64,000 nucleotides of DNA, from positions 19,680-83,679 of the forward strand of contig NZ_JAINZP010000019.1 in assembly GCF_020166435.1 (NCBI RefSeq). The letters are read 5' to 3'. Below, piece after piece: positions 37,604-49,306 of the stretch (position 1 is the first letter of the stretch; each line of letters begins with the position of its first letter). The position numbers and the translations under genes are program-made. The notes beneath the pieces are model-generated. The model had not been told where the DNA came from, did not search any database, and saw nothing but the letters and a program-made list of their open reading frames with translations. The DNA comes from Pectobacterium versatile. Its GTDB lineage: Bacteria; Pseudomonadota; Gammaproteobacteria; Enterobacterales; Enterobacteriaceae.

Positions 37604-38031
37604 ATTGCCTCGCTATTTTTTGATTCACCATACGTTTTTGTTTTCTTCTCATAACAGTAATCATTAATCCCATATATGAGTTATATTGTTTAATTGCACT
37701 TATTAATTAATAATATGAAGAAATGGCGATTTTATTCGGAATTATCCCTATCTTGTTAAAATTTAATAAATAATGAGTCTTATCAATAATGTTATGTTGT
37801 GGGTATTAATAAGTTTTTTATTCTTGTTTTTTTTGTTATTGTGGTTTTTTATTCCATATAATTGCTTTGTTTATCTGTTTGGAGACTTATTTAATGTTGT
37901 TTTTTGGTTGAACATATTAATTATTAAATCGGCTTTTAAGATAAATAGCAGTTGTATAATGTGATCATATTCAAGTTTTATTTTTCTCTGCCGTTATGGA
38001 TAGTATAACTATTCTACGCAAAGAGTATTTT
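37604..38031. other. AT-rich region upstream of the chemoreceptor
   Basis: About 430 bp, extremely AT-rich, with no recognisable gene. A 63-codon frame at 37773-37964 encodes a very hydrophobic peptide but lacks a ribosome site, and its composition follows from the base bias. The chemoreceptor promoter must be here; no clear sigma-28 flagellar promoter was found by eye. Confidence 0.5.
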
Positions 38032-39822
38032 ATGCTGAAAACGACGCGTTCCCGCATTCTTGCGGCCTGTTCGACCATTGTTGTGCTTTCACTTGTTATC
38101 AATACCTTTCTTAATTACACCATCGCCAATAATGCTAATAAGGAATCGATCCAAAATACGCTGAATGCGGTAGCGACGAGCCATAGCATCGCTATTAGTG
38201 ACTGGGTTGCTTCTAAAACACTGATGATCTCTGCGTTGCACAACCGTGTCGTGACCGATGAGGATCCGATTCCGCTGTTTAAACAGATTGCGGCATCCGG
38301 TGGACTCCTGAATGTGTACATGGGTTATGCCAATGGCACAGCCAAGTTTGCCGATTCTGGCGGTATTCCTGCTGATTACAACCCGACTGTCCGGCCCTGG
38401 TATCAGCAGGCGGTGAAAGAGGGCAAACCGCTAGTCACTGCACCCTACGTTGATGCGGTGACGAATACGCTGGTGGTTTCTTTCGTCGCTTCCGTGGTGG
38501 AAGGTGGAGCGGTCAGAGGCGTAGTTGGTAGTGACGTCACGATGAAAAGCGTGATTGAAAACGTAAAAGCGATTCACCCAGCCAAAGATAGCTTCGGTGT
38601 TCTCATCGAGCGTAGCGGCCTGATCATTGCTCACCCAGATGAAAAACTGACGCTGAAAAATATCACCGACATTGCCCCTGGGATTGATCTGAACGACATT
38701 CTTTCAGCCGATAGCGCCCGTGATGTGGATTTTTCTGGCTCGACAAAGCTCGTGGTGGCAAAACCGATTACTGGCACGAGTTGGTACATGCTGGTGGCGT
38801 TGGATAAAGCCGAAGCTACCGCTGGCATGCGTTCTCTGCTCTCCACATCGGTCATCACGCTGGTTGTTATTGCACTGTTGGGCACGCTGGTGATTGGTTT
38901 CATCATCGCGTCAGCGCTCAAACGTCTGCTGCAAATCCGCGACGCAATGGATGATATCAGCAACGGTAATAACGATCTGACGCAGCGTCTGCCGGACGAA
39001 GGGCATGATGAAGTGGCACAAATTGCGCGCTCGTTTAATATCTTTGTCGACAAAATCAGTCAGGTCATGATGCAGATTCGCGATATCAGCGCATCGCTTC
39101 AGGTCGCTGCGGATGAAATCTCGGCGGGGAACAACGATCTCTCTGCGCGTACTGAATCTGCAGCATCGAGCATTCAGCAAACCGCAGCCTCGCTGGAAGA
39201 AATTTCTGCGGCGGTTACGCAGTCGGCAGGTTCTGCACAGCAGGTTAACGCGAAAGCGCTGCTGCTGTCGAAAGATGCCGGTACAGGCGGAAAAGTGGTG
39301 TCCGATGTGATTGTCACGATGGAAGAGATCGTGGTCGCGTCTGGGAAAATCGGCGATATCATCGGCGTGATCGATGGCATTGCATTCCAGACTAACATTC
39401 TGGCGCTTAACGCTGCAGTAGAAGCGGCGCGTGCGGGTGAACAGGGCCGTGGTTTCGCCGTGGTTGCCGGTGAAGTTCGCAGTCTGGCACAGCGTAGCGC
39501 ACAGGCTGCCAAAGAAATTAAAGAGCTGATTGAATCGACGGTCTCCAGCGTGACCTCTGGCTCCGTGCAGGTTCGTCAGGCCAGCGACACGATGAATGAA
39601 ATTGTCGGCGGCGTCTCTACGGTGAGCTCGGTGATGTCTGAAATCACGCATGCGGCAGATGAGCAAATGCGTGGGATCAACGAGATCAACAAAGCGGTCG
39701 CGCAACTGGATTCAATGGTGCAACAAAACGCCGCGCTGGTGCAGGAATCTGCCGCTGCGTCGGGTGCGTTGCAGTCACAGGCTGAAGAACTGAACGCTGT
39801 TGTCGGGGCATTCCGGGTCTAA
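38032..39822 (+). CDS. Methyl-accepting chemotaxis protein with dCache sensor
   Basis: This is a 596-residue chemoreceptor. I prefer the start at 38032 (MLKTTRSR), which has AAAGAG before it; the upstream ATG at 37996 has no ribosome site. Membrane segment 1 is about residues 8-29, a periplasmic double-Cache domain spans about 35-265, and membrane segment 2 spans about 275-300. HAMP and a methyl-accepting coiled coil follow, with the hairpin tip [22 protein letters not shown]. The sensor shows [16 protein letters not shown] and GSDV, in line with the amino-acid-binding dCache motif, so an amino-acid attractant receptor is likely. There is no C-terminal NWETF-type CheR tether (it ends VVGAFRV). 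It stands alone, as many soft-rot chemoreceptors do. Confidence 0.9.
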   Translation: MLKTTRSRILAACSTIVVLSLVINTFLNYTIANNANKESIQNTLNAVATSHSIAISDWVASKTLMISALHNRVVTDEDPIPLFKQIAASGGLLNVYMGYANGTAKFADSGGIPADYNPTVRPWYQQAVKEGKPLVTAPYVDAVTNTLVVSFVASVVEGGAVRGVVGSDVTMKSVIENVKAIHPAKDSFGVLIERSGLIIAHPDEKLTLKNITDIAPGIDLNDILSADSARDVDFSGSTKLVVAKPITGTSWYMLVALDKAEATAGMRSLLSTSVITLVVIALLGTLVIGFIIASALKRLLQIRDAMDDISNGNNDLTQRLPDEGHDEVAQIARSFNIFVDKISQVMMQIRDISASLQVAADEISAGNNDLSARTESAASSIQQTAASLEEISAAVTQSAGSAQQVNAKALLLSKDAGTGGKVVSDVIVTMEEIVVASGKIGDIIGVIDGIAFQTNILALNAAVEAARAGEQGRGFAVVAGEVRSLAQRSAQAAKEIKELIESTVSSVTSGSVQVRQASDTMNEIVGGVSTVSSVMSEITHAADEQMRGINEINKAVAQLDSMVQQNAALVQESAAASGALQSQAEELNAVVGAFRV

Positions 39823-39844
39823 CGGGTTCCGGCAGTGAAGAAGT

Positions 39845-39875
39845 ATTGCCCGCTGCCAGAACGGTGGCGGGCAAT
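39845..39875. terminator. Candidate bidirectional stem-loop between chemoreceptor and rdgC
   Basis: ATTGCCCGC / GCGGGCAAT, a 9-bp perfect stem with a 13-nt loop, lies between two convergent genes. Neither strand has a good T-run. Confidence 0.5.
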
Positions 39876-39884
39876 CACCGACTG

Positions 39885-39916
39885 TATTAACAATCGGCAG
39901 CATTAACAATCGGCAG
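39885..39916. repeat. Two tandem copies of a 16-mer next to the rdgC stop
   Basis: TATTAACAATCGGCAG followed by CATTAACAATCGGCAG, with a third partial start (TATTAAC) that contains the rdgC stop codon at 39919-39921. It looks like replication slippage at the gene end. Confidence 0.7.
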
Positions 39917-39918
39917 TA

Positions 39919-40848
39919 TTAACGTTGGGCTTCTCCGCCCAACGCTTCAATCAGATTCGCAATCAATGCCGCCAGCTCGCTGGTCATCAAAATAAAATCG
40001 GCATCAAACCGCTGAGCAAAATCTTCCCGATCGATATCGTCATTTTGTTCCCGCAGCGTATCAGAGAACTTCAACCGTTTTACCGAACCGTCCTCGGACA
40101 ATACCAACTGAATCCGTTCCTGCCAGTCTAGCGCCAGCTTGGTGACCAGTTTGCCTGCTTCAATGTGTACGGCGATTTCATCGCAGACCAAATCCTGTTT
40201 TTTACAGCGGATAACGCCGCCGTCTTCCAGAATGGCTTTCAGCTCTGCTTCATCCTGTAGCGCAAAACCTGCTGCTGGTTCACCGGAGCGAACCCACTCG
40301 GTCAGCGTCAACTCGATGGGGTTTTCCATCGTCAGCGGCACAACAGGTAGCGAGCCCAGCGTTTTACGCAGCAACGCCAGTGTATCTTCCGCTTTTTTTG
40401 CGCTGGCGGCATCGACCATAATCAGGCCGTTAACCGTATCGATCCACAGCCAAACCTGACTGAAACGGCTGAATGCACGCGGCAGCAGGCTATGCAGCAC
40501 TTCATCTTTCAGCGAGTCTTTTTCGGTTTTTTTCAGCTTGCGGTGCTGTTCTGCTTCCAGGCGTTCAATCTTGGCCTGAAGGGTTTGCTTGATGACCGGG
40601 GACGGCAGGATTTTTTCTTCTTTACGGACGCAGATAACGATTTGCCCATTAACGACGTGCGTTAAGGCATCGCTATGCGACCCCATCGGTGATACCCAAC
40701 CCGTTTTCATCATATCCTGACTGCCGCACGGGGTGAACGCGAAAGCACTGAGCCGTTTTTCCAGTTCATCCGCAGATAAAACGTTATCTTTGGACAGTAC
40801 GCTGTCCCGGCTTAGGCGGTAAATCATTAAGTTCTTAAACCACAACAT
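39919..40848 (-). CDS. rdgC: Recombination-associated protein RdgC
   Basis: 309 residues. RdgC forms a ring-shaped dimer that binds double-stranded DNA and restrains RecA. The family start [15 protein letters not shown] fixes the start at 40848; the longer frame to 41019 would add 57 unconserved residues. Conserved segments include [61 protein letters not shown] and the C-terminal [14 protein letters not shown]. Length is close to the 303 residues of E. coli RdgC. It is divergent from mak, as in E. coli, with a mini-ERIC between them. Confidence 0.96.
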   Translation of the reverse strand: MLWFKNLMIYRLSRDSVLSKDNVLSADELEKRLSAFAFTPCGSQDMMKTGWVSPMGSHSDALTHVVNGQIVICVRKEEKILPSPVIKQTLQAKIERLEAEQHRKLKKTEKDSLKDEVLHSLLPRAFSRFSQVWLWIDTVNGLIMVDAASAKKAEDTLALLRKTLGSLPVVPLTMENPIELTLTEWVRSGEPAAGFALQDEAELKAILEDGGVIRCKKQDLVCDEIAVHIEAGKLVTKLALDWQERIQLVLSEDGSVKRLKFSDTLREQNDDIDREDFAQRFDADFILMTSELAALIANLIEALGGEAQR

Positions 40849-41000
40849 GGTGTTATCCCTGACTGGGCGCGCAGGTTTGCACGCGGGTTTGTAATGTTGC
40901 GCGCATGATAACGAATTCGAGGCGGTTATGTGGAATAAAAAACTGGGATTCAGAGGAATACCTATCACGCTTTGAATGGCAGCTGATTGGTTTCTCTGGT

Positions 41001-41061
41001 TATACCCGTCATACTTCAAGCTGCATGTACGTTGGCTGCACGACTCGAATTATTTAGGGTA
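41001..41061. repeat. Internally deleted mini-ERIC
   Basis: 61 bp: the left ERIC end TATACCCGTCATACTTCAAG through GTTGGCTGCA is joined directly to the right end CGACTCGAATTATTTAGGGTA. The whole central palindrome is gone. It lies in the divergent rdgC-mak promoter region. Confidence 0.85.
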
Positions 41062-41135
41062 CTTATCCATATAAGAACGTTTTCAGGTCGGTGACAAATT
41101 TACTCGGGCCTATTTACAACACGCGGGGAGACATC

Positions 41136-42047
41136 ATGAGAATCGGTATCGATCTAGGCGGGACGAAAACGGAAGTCATTGCGCTGGATGATGAGGGGCT
41201 GGAACGTTTTCGGCAGCGTATGCCGACGCCAAGAAATGACTACCCGGAAACGCTGCGGACTATTGCCACGCTGGTGGAGATGGCGGAAAAAGCGACAGGC
41301 AGCCGTGGCAGCGTTGGCGTGGGGATCCCCGGTACGCTGTCACCGTTTACCGGTAAGGTAAAAAATGCCAACTCCACCTGGCTCAATGGTCAGGCGCTGG
41401 ATCGTGATCTCGCCACACTGCTGAATCGGCCCGTGCGGGTCGCCAATGACGCGAACTGTTTCGCGGTTTCAGAAGCGGTTGACGGTGCCGGGGCAGGGAA
41501 GCAGACCGTCTTTGCGGTCATCATCGGAACCGGCTGCGGGTCGGGCATTGCGCTGAACGGTCAGGCTCACGTCGGCGGCAACGGTATTGCGGGCGAGTGG
41601 GGACATAACCCGCTGCCTTGGATGGATGACGATGAACTGCGCTATCGGCAGACGGTTCCCTGCTACTGCGGTAAATCTGGCTGTATTGAAACGTTTATCT
41701 CCGGCACCGGATTTGCCGTGGATTACCAGCGCCTGAGCTGCCAGCCGCACAAGGGCGAGGCCATCATTGCCTTAGCGGAGCAGGGCGACCCCATCGCAGA
41801 ACTGGCGTTACAGCGCTATGAACATCGTCTGGCGAAATCGCTGGCGCATGTGATTAACTTGCTCGACCCTGATGTCGTGGTGCTGGGGGGCGGAATGAGC
41901 AACGTTTCTCGCCTTTATCAGACCGTGCCGGAAAAGATTAAACAGTGGATCTTCGGCGGTGAGTGCGAAACGCCCGTGCGTCAGGCTGTACACGGCGACT
42001 CCAGCGGGGTACGCGGAGCCGCCTGGCTCTGGCCGAAGACGGAATAA
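41136..42047 (+). CDS. mak: Fructokinase Mak (ROK family)
   Basis: 303 residues. It phosphorylates fructose (and more weakly mannose) with ATP. The start [13 protein letters not shown] at 41136 matches E. coli Mak (302); the longer frame from 41091 adds 15 unconserved residues. ROK features are the phosphate loop DLGGTKTE (residues 6-13), the sugar/catalytic region [12 protein letters not shown], and the zinc site with [11 protein letters not shown]. The gene is convergent with sbcC, only 3 bp apart, and divergent from rdgC. E. coli has araJ between mak and sbcC; here it is absent. Confidence 0.94.
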   Translation: MRIGIDLGGTKTEVIALDDEGLERFRQRMPTPRNDYPETLRTIATLVEMAEKATGSRGSVGVGIPGTLSPFTGKVKNANSTWLNGQALDRDLATLLNRPVRVANDANCFAVSEAVDGAGAGKQTVFAVIIGTGCGSGIALNGQAHVGGNGIAGEWGHNPLPWMDDDELRYRQTVPCYCGKSGCIETFISGTGFAVDYQRLSCQPHKGEAIIALAEQGDPIAELALQRYEHRLAKSLAHVINLLDPDVVVLGGGMSNVSRLYQTVPEKIKQWIFGGECETPVRQAVHGDSSGVRGAAWLWPKTE

Positions 42048-42050
42048 TGG

Positions 42051-45000
42051 CTAAACGGCGTACTGCGGCGCCAGCCGACTGACGCCTAATCCGTTAACCT
42101 TCTGCACTTTGATCTGTACTGGGATACGCTCTTTCATCGCTTCGACATGGCTAATGACGCCGATGGTTTTACCGGAGGCGTTCAGGTTATCGAGGGCATC
42201 CAGCGCGATATCCAGCGTCTCGGCATCCAGCGTGCCGAAGCCTTCATCCAGAAACAGCGAGTCGATGCTGGCTTTATGGCTGACGAGATCGGATAGCGCC
42301 AGCGCCAGCGATAAACTCACTAAGAAGCTCTCGCCGCCGGACAGCGTACGCGTATCACGCTCGGCGTCCGCTTGCCAGGTATCCATCACCAGCAGCTCCA
42401 GCTCGTCGCCGGGTTTCCGTTTCAGCATATAGCGCCCATGCAGGCGGGAAAGCTGCAGATTGGCGAGATAAACCAGATGATCCAGCGTTAGCCCCTGAGC
42501 AAACTTACGGAATTTATGTCCGCTTTGTGAGCCGATGAGCGTATTAAGGCAGCTCCAGTCGTCATACATTTGCTGACTTTGGGCGATCTCATTGAGCAAA
42601 TCCTGCTGGTTCCGGCGATGTTGTTTATCGTCAGCTAACTGGTGCTGGAACTCACCCTGCTGCCGCAGGTTAGCTTTCAGCGTTTCATCCAGCGTTGCCA
42701 ACTGCTGCTGTACCGCTTCTTGTGTAGCATCTTCTGTCAGGGAGGCGGGGCGCTTTTGTTGATGGGCAAGCAGATCCCGCTCAGCCTGCTGGTGAAGTGC
42801 CGCCGCCTGCTGCAAACGCTGATACAGTTCTTCCTTCCATGCCTGCAACGTCTGGCGTTCTTGCTCATCAAGCAGCGCATTGAGGAACGTCGTTTCATCA
42901 GCGAACGTGCTTTGCTGTAAAGCCTGACTAAAGCGCTCTGTCGCACTTTCACGCTGGCGGGTGCTCTGTTCATGCTGCTGTTGCGTGCTCGCTAGCTCCC
43001 CCGTCAGGCGGCTCAGCGTCGTTTCGGTTTGCTGCCGAGCTGACAGGGCCAGCCGGAGCGCATCGTCATACTGTTGGCTGGTTCGCTGTAGCTGTTCGCG
43101 CACAGCCGCGATTTGCCTGTCGCCGAAAAGTGTCTGTCGTTCCTGTTGGCTTGTGTTGAGCAACGCGAGGTGTTGTTCCAACTGCTGTTGTTGCGCCTGT
43201 AGTTGCTGCTTTGCCTCAGCCACGCTGCAATTCAGATGCTGAAGATCGCTGTCCAGCGTGGCTAACAGCGGAACTAAGCGAGATTGCTCCTGCTCTCTGG
43301 CTTTCCAGTCTTGCCATTCGCTTTCACGCTGAGCTAGCCAGCCATCCTGTGCGTCGGCCTCCGGTAGCAGAAGCCCCACATTTGTCAGCGCCTGCGTGAT
43401 TTCCTGAGTGTGCTGCGTGATCTGCTGGTGCACGTTTTGCAGCGACTGCTCGATTTCTTGCTGCGTAACGCTTAGCGAAGTTTGTTGCTGGGTGTTGAGC
43501 GCGACTTTCTGGTCGAGTTCCCGCTGTAATGCCTCTGTGGCAGTCAGTAAATCCTTACTTTCCTGCCACTGTTTTTGCAATTGCTCGCGTGCGGTAATCT
43601 GTTGTCGAATATCCTGTTCTTCGGCTTCATTTTGGGTAAACCAGGCTGCGATCTCATCCGGTTGTTCCAGCGTGTAGTTAACTTGTAAGCGCTCACTGAC
43701 ATCTTGCCACTGTTGCAGCAAGGCGTGATGTTCGCTATCGAGCTGAGCGATCTCCTGTTGCAATTGTTCCCGCTGTTGCTCTCGTGCGGTCAATTGTGCC
43801 GTCGTATTCGCCAGCGCTGTCGTTAACTGGTTCACTTCCTGCTGTAGCGCTGTCAGGCGGCTTTGGGTTTCAGACGGTTGCAGCGCCTGATAGCGTTCGA
43901 TAGCGGGATGCTCGGTTGAACCGCACAGTGGGCAAGGATCGCCAGCCTGTAGCCGCTGCCGTTCGGCTTCCAGCTTAACGATATGTTCTTCCTGACGGAG
44001 CAGCGTTTCCAGATCGACCAGATGCTGGCTGCGCTGTTCATGCTCAGACTGCTGCTGTTTCAGTAATATTTGCGACTGGCTGATATGCTCTTGTACCTCA
44101 TCCTGTTTGGTGAGGTGCTGCTGCTTGCGGACATGCAGACGCTGGAACTGGTCGCTGATTGTCGCGAGCCGTTGGCGTTCAGCGCGCTGGTCAATGCGTT
44201 GATTAAACTGCTGTTGCAGGGCGGAAAGCGGCTGGTGCGCTTCCTGCTGTTGCCGTGTCTCATCGTGTTGCATGAACTGCTGACGGGCTGCATCAACGAC
44301 CGCTTGTTGTTCACGCTGTTGTGCCGCCAGCGTCACCGTCTCTTGCTGTAGCGATGCTGACTGTGCGGTGTGCTGCGTCTGTTTTTGCTCCAGCTTCTCT
44401 TGCTCGTCCTGAAGCTGGCGCAGTTGCCGAAACTGGGTGCGCCACTGAGGAAGTTGTTCTCCCCACTGCTGATGATGCGCGTGTTGCTGGCGGTAAGACT
44501 GGATCTGTTCAAGCTGCTGTTTAGCCTGCTGCTGTTCCGCCGCTGTCTGCGTTTGTTTACTTTCATCCGCGTGCAGACGAGCCTGCGTTTTTGCCAGTTC
44601 GTCCTGTTGCTGCGTTCTTTGCTGCACCAGCGTGGTAATGCGATGGTCAAGTGGCACAACCTGTTCGTTGATCACCTGCTCTTGTTGCTGCCGTACCCGT
44701 TTGTGCTCACTAACATCCTGCTCTGCTTTTTCTTCCTGCTGGCGTAGCGCGGTTAGCGTCACCTGCTCGGCGGCCTGTTTCTCGGTCAGTTGTTCAATAC
44801 GCTGTGCCAGCGTAAGAGATTCCTGTCGATAGCGCTCTCGTTCCTGATGTAGCGGCCTCAGTTTTTCTGCCGGTTCGCTGTGAGTTAACCTGTCAAGCTG
44901 CGGTTTAGCCTGCTGAATGGCGGATTCGGCGCTCGCATGCTGCGCCTGCGTGCTGGTTAACTGCGTGTGCTGCTGCGTCAGTTGCTCAAACCAGCGCAGC

Positions 45001-45734
45001 GTAGTCAGCGCTTGCTCACGTTCAACGTTGCCTCGTTGTTCCTGCTGGATCAGCGCGGCAAGCTGTTCTTCCACCTGCTGACGTTGCTCATCGGTCAGCA
45101 GTTGAATGCCTGATGCGCGCGCCTGTAGCGCGTTCAGTGCAACGCTTGCTTGATTGTGTTTGTCATAGACGCGTTCGGAAATCAGGCCGTAAACTTCCGT
45201 GCCGGTCAGCTCTTCCAGCAGTTCCGCTCTCTCGCTAGCTTGTGCGTTGAGGAACGCGGCAAACTGCCCCTGCGACAGCATCATCGAGCGCGTGAAACGG
45301 CCAAAATCCAATCCGGTGATTTTTTCCACCATATCTTTTTTATCGCTGATTTTTTCACACAGAATTTTGCCGTCTTCTATGAGCGCGAGTTCAGCTTTGG
45401 GAGCCTGCAAGTTACCGTCAGGGGTATTTTTTGCCCGACGCTGGCTCCAGAAAGCGCGATATCCGACGCCTTTAACCTCGAACTCGACCTCGGCAAGGCA
45501 CTCTGCGGTATTACGCGTCATCAGGTCATTCTGCTTGTTGGAGATAACAGCCAGACGAGGTGTTCTATGATATAGGGCCAGACAGATGGCATCTAGCAGC
45601 GTGGTTTTCCCCGCGCCGGTCGGGCCGGTAATGGCAAATAAGCCGTTGCTGGAAAACGGCTCCTGCGTGAAGTCGATTTTCCATTCGCCTTTCAACGCGT
45701 TGAGGTTCTTTAAGCGCAGACTGAGGATTTTCAT
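42051..45734 (-). CDS. sbcC: Exonuclease subunit SbcC (SMC/Rad50-like)
   Basis: A 1227-residue ATPase arm of the SbcCD nuclease, which opens hairpins and long palindromes at replication forks and trims ends. Walker [10 protein letters not shown] is at residues 38-46. Two long Gln-rich coiled-coil arms surround the zinc hook CPLC near residue 600. The C-terminal head carries [19 protein letters not shown] and [12 protein letters not shown]. It is longer than E. coli SbcC (1048), through extended coiled-coil arms with many Gln residues. The start overlaps the sbcD stop by 4 bp (ATGA), so the two are translationally coupled. Confidence 0.96.
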   Translation of the reverse strand: MKILSLRLKNLNALKGEWKIDFTQEPFSSNGLFAITGPTGAGKTTLLDAICLALYHRTPRLAVISNKQNDLMTRNTAECLAEVEFEVKGVGYRAFWSQRRAKNTPDGNLQAPKAELALIEDGKILCEKISDKKDMVEKITGLDFGRFTRSMMLSQGQFAAFLNAQASERAELLEELTGTEVYGLISERVYDKHNQASVALNALQARASGIQLLTDEQRQQVEEQLAALIQQEQRGNVEREQALTTLRWFEQLTQQHTQLTSTQAQHASAESAIQQAKPQLDRLTHSEPAEKLRPLHQERERYRQESLTLAQRIEQLTEKQAAEQVTLTALRQQEEKAEQDVSEHKRVRQQQEQVINEQVVPLDHRITTLVQQRTQQQDELAKTQARLHADESKQTQTAAEQQQAKQQLEQIQSYRQQHAHHQQWGEQLPQWRTQFRQLRQLQDEQEKLEQKQTQHTAQSASLQQETVTLAAQQREQQAVVDAARQQFMQHDETRQQQEAHQPLSALQQQFNQRIDQRAERQRLATISDQFQRLHVRKQQHLTKQDEVQEHISQSQILLKQQQSEHEQRSQHLVDLETLLRQEEHIVKLEAERQRLQAGDPCPLCGSTEHPAIERYQALQPSETQSRLTALQQEVNQLTTALANTTAQLTAREQQREQLQQEIAQLDSEHHALLQQWQDVSERLQVNYTLEQPDEIAAWFTQNEAEEQDIRQQITAREQLQKQWQESKDLLTATEALQRELDQKVALNTQQQTSLSVTQQEIEQSLQNVHQQITQHTQEITQALTNVGLLLPEADAQDGWLAQRESEWQDWKAREQEQSRLVPLLATLDSDLQHLNCSVAEAKQQLQAQQQQLEQHLALLNTSQQERQTLFGDRQIAAVREQLQRTSQQYDDALRLALSARQQTETTLSRLTGELASTQQQHEQSTRQRESATERFSQALQQSTFADETTFLNALLDEQERQTLQAWKEELYQRLQQAAALHQQAERDLLAHQQKRPASLTEDATQEAVQQQLATLDETLKANLRQQGEFQHQLADDKQHRRNQQDLLNEIAQSQQMYDDWSCLNTLIGSQSGHKFRKFAQGLTLDHLVYLANLQLSRLHGRYMLKRKPGDELELLVMDTWQADAERDTRTLSGGESFLVSLSLALALSDLVSHKASIDSLFLDEGFGTLDAETLDIALDALDNLNASGKTIGVISHVEAMKERIPVQIKVQKVNGLGVSRLAPQYAV

Positions 45735-46957
45735 TGGGCAGGCTCGCTATTTTCCAGTTCATCAATAACCTGATTAAACAGCGTGCGAACACGCTGTTGG
45801 CGACCGTCTTCCATGTCTGTCTCCGTTGCCATACGACGTTCAAAAACGTCATGTACGCTCAGTTCGTTTAGCGTTTCCTTGTCCTGTCGGGTAATCGCCT
45901 GCATGCGCTGTTCACGCGTGCGGCGCAGCAGCAACACCTCCACGGGCAGGTTTTCGGTCATCGCCTGAATGCGTTTTTGCATGTCGCTCAGATAATCCTG
46001 CGTGTTGATCTCGATATCCAACCACACGGGTTTATCGCCCTGATAGTTCTGGAAGGTGGCCAGCTGTTGTTCAATATCACTCAGGCTGCCTTTAATCAGC
46101 TGCATCGGCTGAGTGACGGGAATTGGCAGTGTTTCTACTTGTGCTGGCGTGTCAGGTGCAAAGCTCACCAGACAGACGGATTTCTCGCTGTTTAGTTCAT
46201 CAAAACTCAACGGAATGGGTGAGCCGCTGTAGCGAATGTGCTCGCTTTGGGTCACGCGCTGCGGGCGGTGAATATGGCCTAGCGCGATATAATCCGCAGG
46301 AGGAAAAGCCTGAGCCGGGAAGGCATCGAGCGTACCAATATAAATATCGCGCACGGATTCTGAGGCGGTCACGCCAATTGTCGTCAGGTGTCCGGTTGCA
46401 ATAATCGGCAGCGGTAGGCCTAGTTCGTCGCGCTTTTGGCAAGCCAGTTTGTAACACTGCTGGTAGTGCGCGGTAATCGCTTCCTGTAGCGCCAGCTGTT
46501 TCTCATCCCCGGATTGTCCGGCTTTGCTGGTTAAGACATCACGCGGACGTAAAAAAGGAATCGCGCAGAGCAGGGCACCGGGCTGCCGCTGACGGTTTTC
46601 CAGCAGGATTACCTGTTGGGCCGGATCGTCGCTGGTGCAGGCAATCACTTGTGTGTTCAGGCAGGCTAGCAGCTCGCGGGATTCGTTTAGCATCGCGACA
46701 GAATCGTGGTTGCCGCCGAGAATAACGAGCTGGCAGCCCGTGCGCTGTAGTTCTACCACGAAGCTATAATACATTTCCCGTGCGTAGCTGGGGGGCGAGC
46801 CGTTATCAAAAATATCGCCTGCGACTATAATGGCATCGACCTGATGTTGTTCCACCTGAGCGATAAGCCAGTGCAGAAAAGCCTGATGCTCAGCAGCGCG
46901 GCTTTTGGTATAAAAATATTGCCCTAAATGCCAATCGGCGGTGTGGATAATGCGCAT
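45731..46957 (-). CDS. sbcD: Exonuclease subunit SbcD (Mre11-like)
   Basis: 408 residues, the metallophosphoesterase half of SbcCD. I start at [13 protein letters not shown] (46957), as in E. coli, not at the longer frame from 47005. Metal-binding motifs are DWHLG (residues 8-12), AGDIFD, GNHDS, ATGHL and GHIH. A capping region with [11 protein letters not shown] follows, and the C-terminus reads [13 protein letters not shown]. It precedes sbcC with a 4-bp overlap and is divergent from phoB with about 294 bp between. Confidence 0.96.
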   Translation of the reverse strand: MRIIHTADWHLGQYFYTKSRAAEHQAFLHWLIAQVEQHQVDAIIVAGDIFDNGSPPSYAREMYYSFVVELQRTGCQLVILGGNHDSVAMLNESRELLACLNTQVIACTSDDPAQQVILLENRQRQPGALLCAIPFLRPRDVLTSKAGQSGDEKQLALQEAITAHYQQCYKLACQKRDELGLPLPIIATGHLTTIGVTASESVRDIYIGTLDAFPAQAFPPADYIALGHIHRPQRVTQSEHIRYSGSPIPLSFDELNSEKSVCLVSFAPDTPAQVETLPIPVTQPMQLIKGSLSDIEQQLATFQNYQGDKPVWLDIEINTQDYLSDMQKRIQAMTENLPVEVLLLRRTREQRMQAITRQDKETLNELSVHDVFERRMATETDMEDGRQQRVRTLFNQVIDELENSEPAQ

Positions 46958-47172
46958 CGTGTTCTCTTGATATTCATGCCGCGTGGCGGTGGATGACGTT
47001 GTCATTATTTATTATGTGAAAGGGTGTGTCGTCGCCAGGGCGCTTTGTCATCGTAATACCATGATTATATATAGCAGGGATGGCGGCTGTCGCGGTGGAA
47101 TCAGGAGTTTGGAAAGCGGCTCGAAAAATCGGATGTACGCGCTGTAACAATCGTGCAGAGCGGTCCGTGCGT

Positions 47173-47206
47173 TTTTCATAAATCTGTCATAAAACTGACG
47201 CATAAT
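47173..47206 (+). promoter_or_regulatory. Pho box and -10 of the phoBR promoter
   Basis: Three 7-mers spaced by 4 bp (TTTTCAT, CTGTCAT, CTGACGC) form the PhoB-binding direct repeat. They are followed at once by CATAAT, a -10 hexamer. It is almost the same as the E. coli phoB control region and indicates PhoB autoactivation under phosphate limitation. Confidence 0.9.
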
Positions 47207-47251
47207 GCCTCCGCCTGCTAACAGCGACGATGATTAACGACAGGATTAACA

Positions 47252-47941
47252 ATGGCAAAACGCATATTAGTCGTGGAAGATGAAGCACCAATTCGTGAAA
47301 TGGTCTGCTTTGTACTGGAACAAAATGGTTATCAACCCGTTGAAGCTGAAGACTATGACAGCGCGGTGACGCAACTGTCGGAGCCATTCCCAGAACTGGT
47401 GTTATTGGACTGGATGCTGCCAGGCGGGTCAGGCCTGCAATTCATTAAGCATATGAAGCGCGAGGCGCTGACGCGTGATATCCCCGTGATGATGTTGACC
47501 GCGCGTGGCGAAGAAGAAGACCGCGTGCGCGGGCTTGAAGTGGGGGCGGATGATTACATTACCAAACCGTTTTCACCCAAAGAATTGGTGGCGCGTATCA
47601 AAGCCGTGATGCGACGAATTTCACCGATGGCGGTGGAAGAAGTGATTGAAATGCGTGGCCTGAGTCTTGATCCTTCCTCACATCGCGTGACGACCGAAGA
47701 GCACGCGTTGGACATGGGGCCGACGGAATTTAAACTGCTGCATTTCTTTATGACGCATCCTGAACGTGTTTATAGCCGGGAACAGTTGCTGAATCACGTT
47801 TGGGGCACTAACGTTTATGTTGAGGATCGTACTGTCGACGTCCATATTCGTCGCCTGCGTAAAGCGCTGGAAACCAGCGGACATGACAAAATGGTGCAAA
47901 CCGTTCGGGGAACGGGCTACCGTTTTTCAACGCGTTACTGA
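47252..47941 (+). CDS. phoB: Phosphate response regulator PhoB
   Basis: 229 residues, OmpR/PhoB family. The receiver domain (1-120) has the acidic pocket around Glu9-Asp10, the phospho-acceptor Asp53 in LLDWMLP, and Lys in TKPF. The winged-helix DNA-binding domain ends with [13 protein letters not shown] and VRGTGYRF. It activates the phosphate-starvation regulon from Pho boxes, including the one in front of itself. It starts a phoB-phoR-pstS-like operon. Confidence 0.97.
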   Translation: MAKRILVVEDEAPIREMVCFVLEQNGYQPVEAEDYDSAVTQLSEPFPELVLLDWMLPGGSGLQFIKHMKREALTRDIPVMMLTARGEEEDRVRGLEVGADDYITKPFSPKELVARIKAVMRRISPMAVEEVIEMRGLSLDPSSHRVTTEEHALDMGPTEFKLLHFFMTHPERVYSREQLLNHVWGTNVYVEDRTVDVHIRRLRKALETSGHDKMVQTVRGTGYRFSTRY

Positions 47942-47968
47942 GGTGATCGTAACCGGAGACACATTAAC

Positions 47969-49291
47969 GTGCTAGAACGTTTATCCTGGAAAAGGCTGGC
48001 ATTGGAGCTGGCTTTTTTTTGTTTGCCCGCTTTACTGCTGGGGCTGATTTTTGGTTATCTGCCCTGGTTTTTGCTGGTCGCGGTATTAGGCTTACTGTGC
48101 TGGAATTTTTATAACCAGCTAAAACTCTCTTATTGGCTGTGGGTTGACCGCAGCATGACGCCACCGCCCGGTCGCTGGAGCTGGGAACCGCTGTTCTACG
48201 GGCTCTATCAGATGCAGTTGCGTAACCGACGCCGACGCCGTGAGCTGGCGCTCCTGATCAAACGGTTTCGTAGCGGTGCCGAATCCTTGCCCGATGCCGT
48301 GGTGATCACTACCGAAGAAGGAACGATCTTCTGGTGTAATCATCTGGCGCAGCACCTGCTGAGTTTCCGCTGGCCGGAGGATAACGGTCAGAATATCCTC
48401 AACTTATTACGCTATCCCGAATTCACGAATTACATGAAAGGACAGGATTTTAGCCGTCCTCTCACGCTACAGTTGAATAATTCTCACCATGTTGAATTCC
48501 GCGTGATGCCCTATTCCGAAGGGCAGCTACTGATGGTGGTGCGTGATATTACGCAAATGCACCAGCTTGAAGGCGCCAGACGTAACTTTTTTGCCAACGT
48601 GAGCCATGAACTGCGTACGCCGCTGACGGTGTTGCAGGGCTATCTGGAAATGATGCAGGAAGAAACGCTGGATGCGGCCCTGCGAGGGAAGGCGCTGAAT
48701 ACCATGCAGGAGCAGACCCGGCGCATGGACGGGCTGGTCAAACAACTGCTGACCTTGTCCCGTATTGAGGCGGCGACGGCAATTGATCTGAATGAAAAAG
48801 TCGATATTCCATTGATGCTGCGCGTATTGCAGCGTGAAGCTCAGACCCTGAGTCAGGGGCGACATGAGATCGTTTTTCGTGTGAACGAAAGCCTCCGCGT
48901 GTTTGGTAATGAAGAACAGCTGCGCAGTGCGGTATCCAATCTGGTGTATAACGCGGTCAACCATACGCCAGAGGGAACGCGTATCGAAGTCTGCTGGCAG
49001 AAGATCCCACAGGGCGCACAATTTCAGGTCAGCGATAACGGACCGGGGATTGCGGCCGAGCATTTGCCGCGCCTGACGGAACGCTTTTATCGGGTGGATA
49101 AGGCGCGTTCACGACAAACAGGCGGTAGCGGACTGGGGCTGGCGATTGTTAAGCATGCGCTCAGCCATCATGATTCCCGTCTGGAGATCATGAGTGAGGA
49201 TGGGCTGGGCTCACGTTTCGTCTTTACGTTGCCGAATCGGTTGATTGTCCCTGCCTCTCTGGCTGAAAATACGGTGAAACCTTCAGCCTGA
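47969..49291 (+). CDS. phoR: Phosphate sensor histidine kinase PhoR
   Basis: 440 residues, with a GTG start as in E. coli. Two membrane segments near the N-terminus (about residues 12-55) are followed by a charged region and a PAS domain ([23 protein letters not shown]). The His-containing helix [15 protein letters not shown] and an ATPase domain with [15 protein letters not shown] and [12 protein letters not shown] complete it. It phosphorylates or dephosphorylates PhoB depending on Pst/PhoU signalling. It lies 27 bp after phoB and 15 bp before the PstS-like gene. Confidence 0.97.
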   Translation: MLERLSWKRLALELAFFCLPALLLGLIFGYLPWFLLVAVLGLLCWNFYNQLKLSYWLWVDRSMTPPPGRWSWEPLFYGLYQMQLRNRRRRRELALLIKRFRSGAESLPDAVVITTEEGTIFWCNHLAQHLLSFRWPEDNGQNILNLLRYPEFTNYMKGQDFSRPLTLQLNNSHHVEFRVMPYSEGQLLMVVRDITQMHQLEGARRNFFANVSHELRTPLTVLQGYLEMMQEETLDAALRGKALNTMQEQTRRMDGLVKQLLTLSRIEAATAIDLNEKVDIPLMLRVLQREAQTLSQGRHEIVFRVNESLRVFGNEEQLRSAVSNLVYNAVNHTPEGTRIEVCWQKIPQGAQFQVSDNGPGIAAEHLPRLTERFYRVDKARSRQTGGSGLGLAIVKHALSHHDSRLEIMSEDGLGSRFVFTLPNRLIVPASLAENTVKPSA

Positions 49292-49306
49292 CGGAAAACG
49301 CTATCC

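Noticed and set aside
37773..37964. 63-codon hydrophobic frame in front of the chemoreceptor
   Set aside because: It lies in very AT-rich DNA, has no ribosome site, and its Phe/Leu/Ile composition is what such DNA gives by chance.
42961..43242. Cys-rich plus-strand frame opposite sbcC
   Set aside because: Cys and Leu codons arise from the complement of the CAG/CAA and GAG-rich coiled-coil codons of sbcC; there is no ribosome site or family match.
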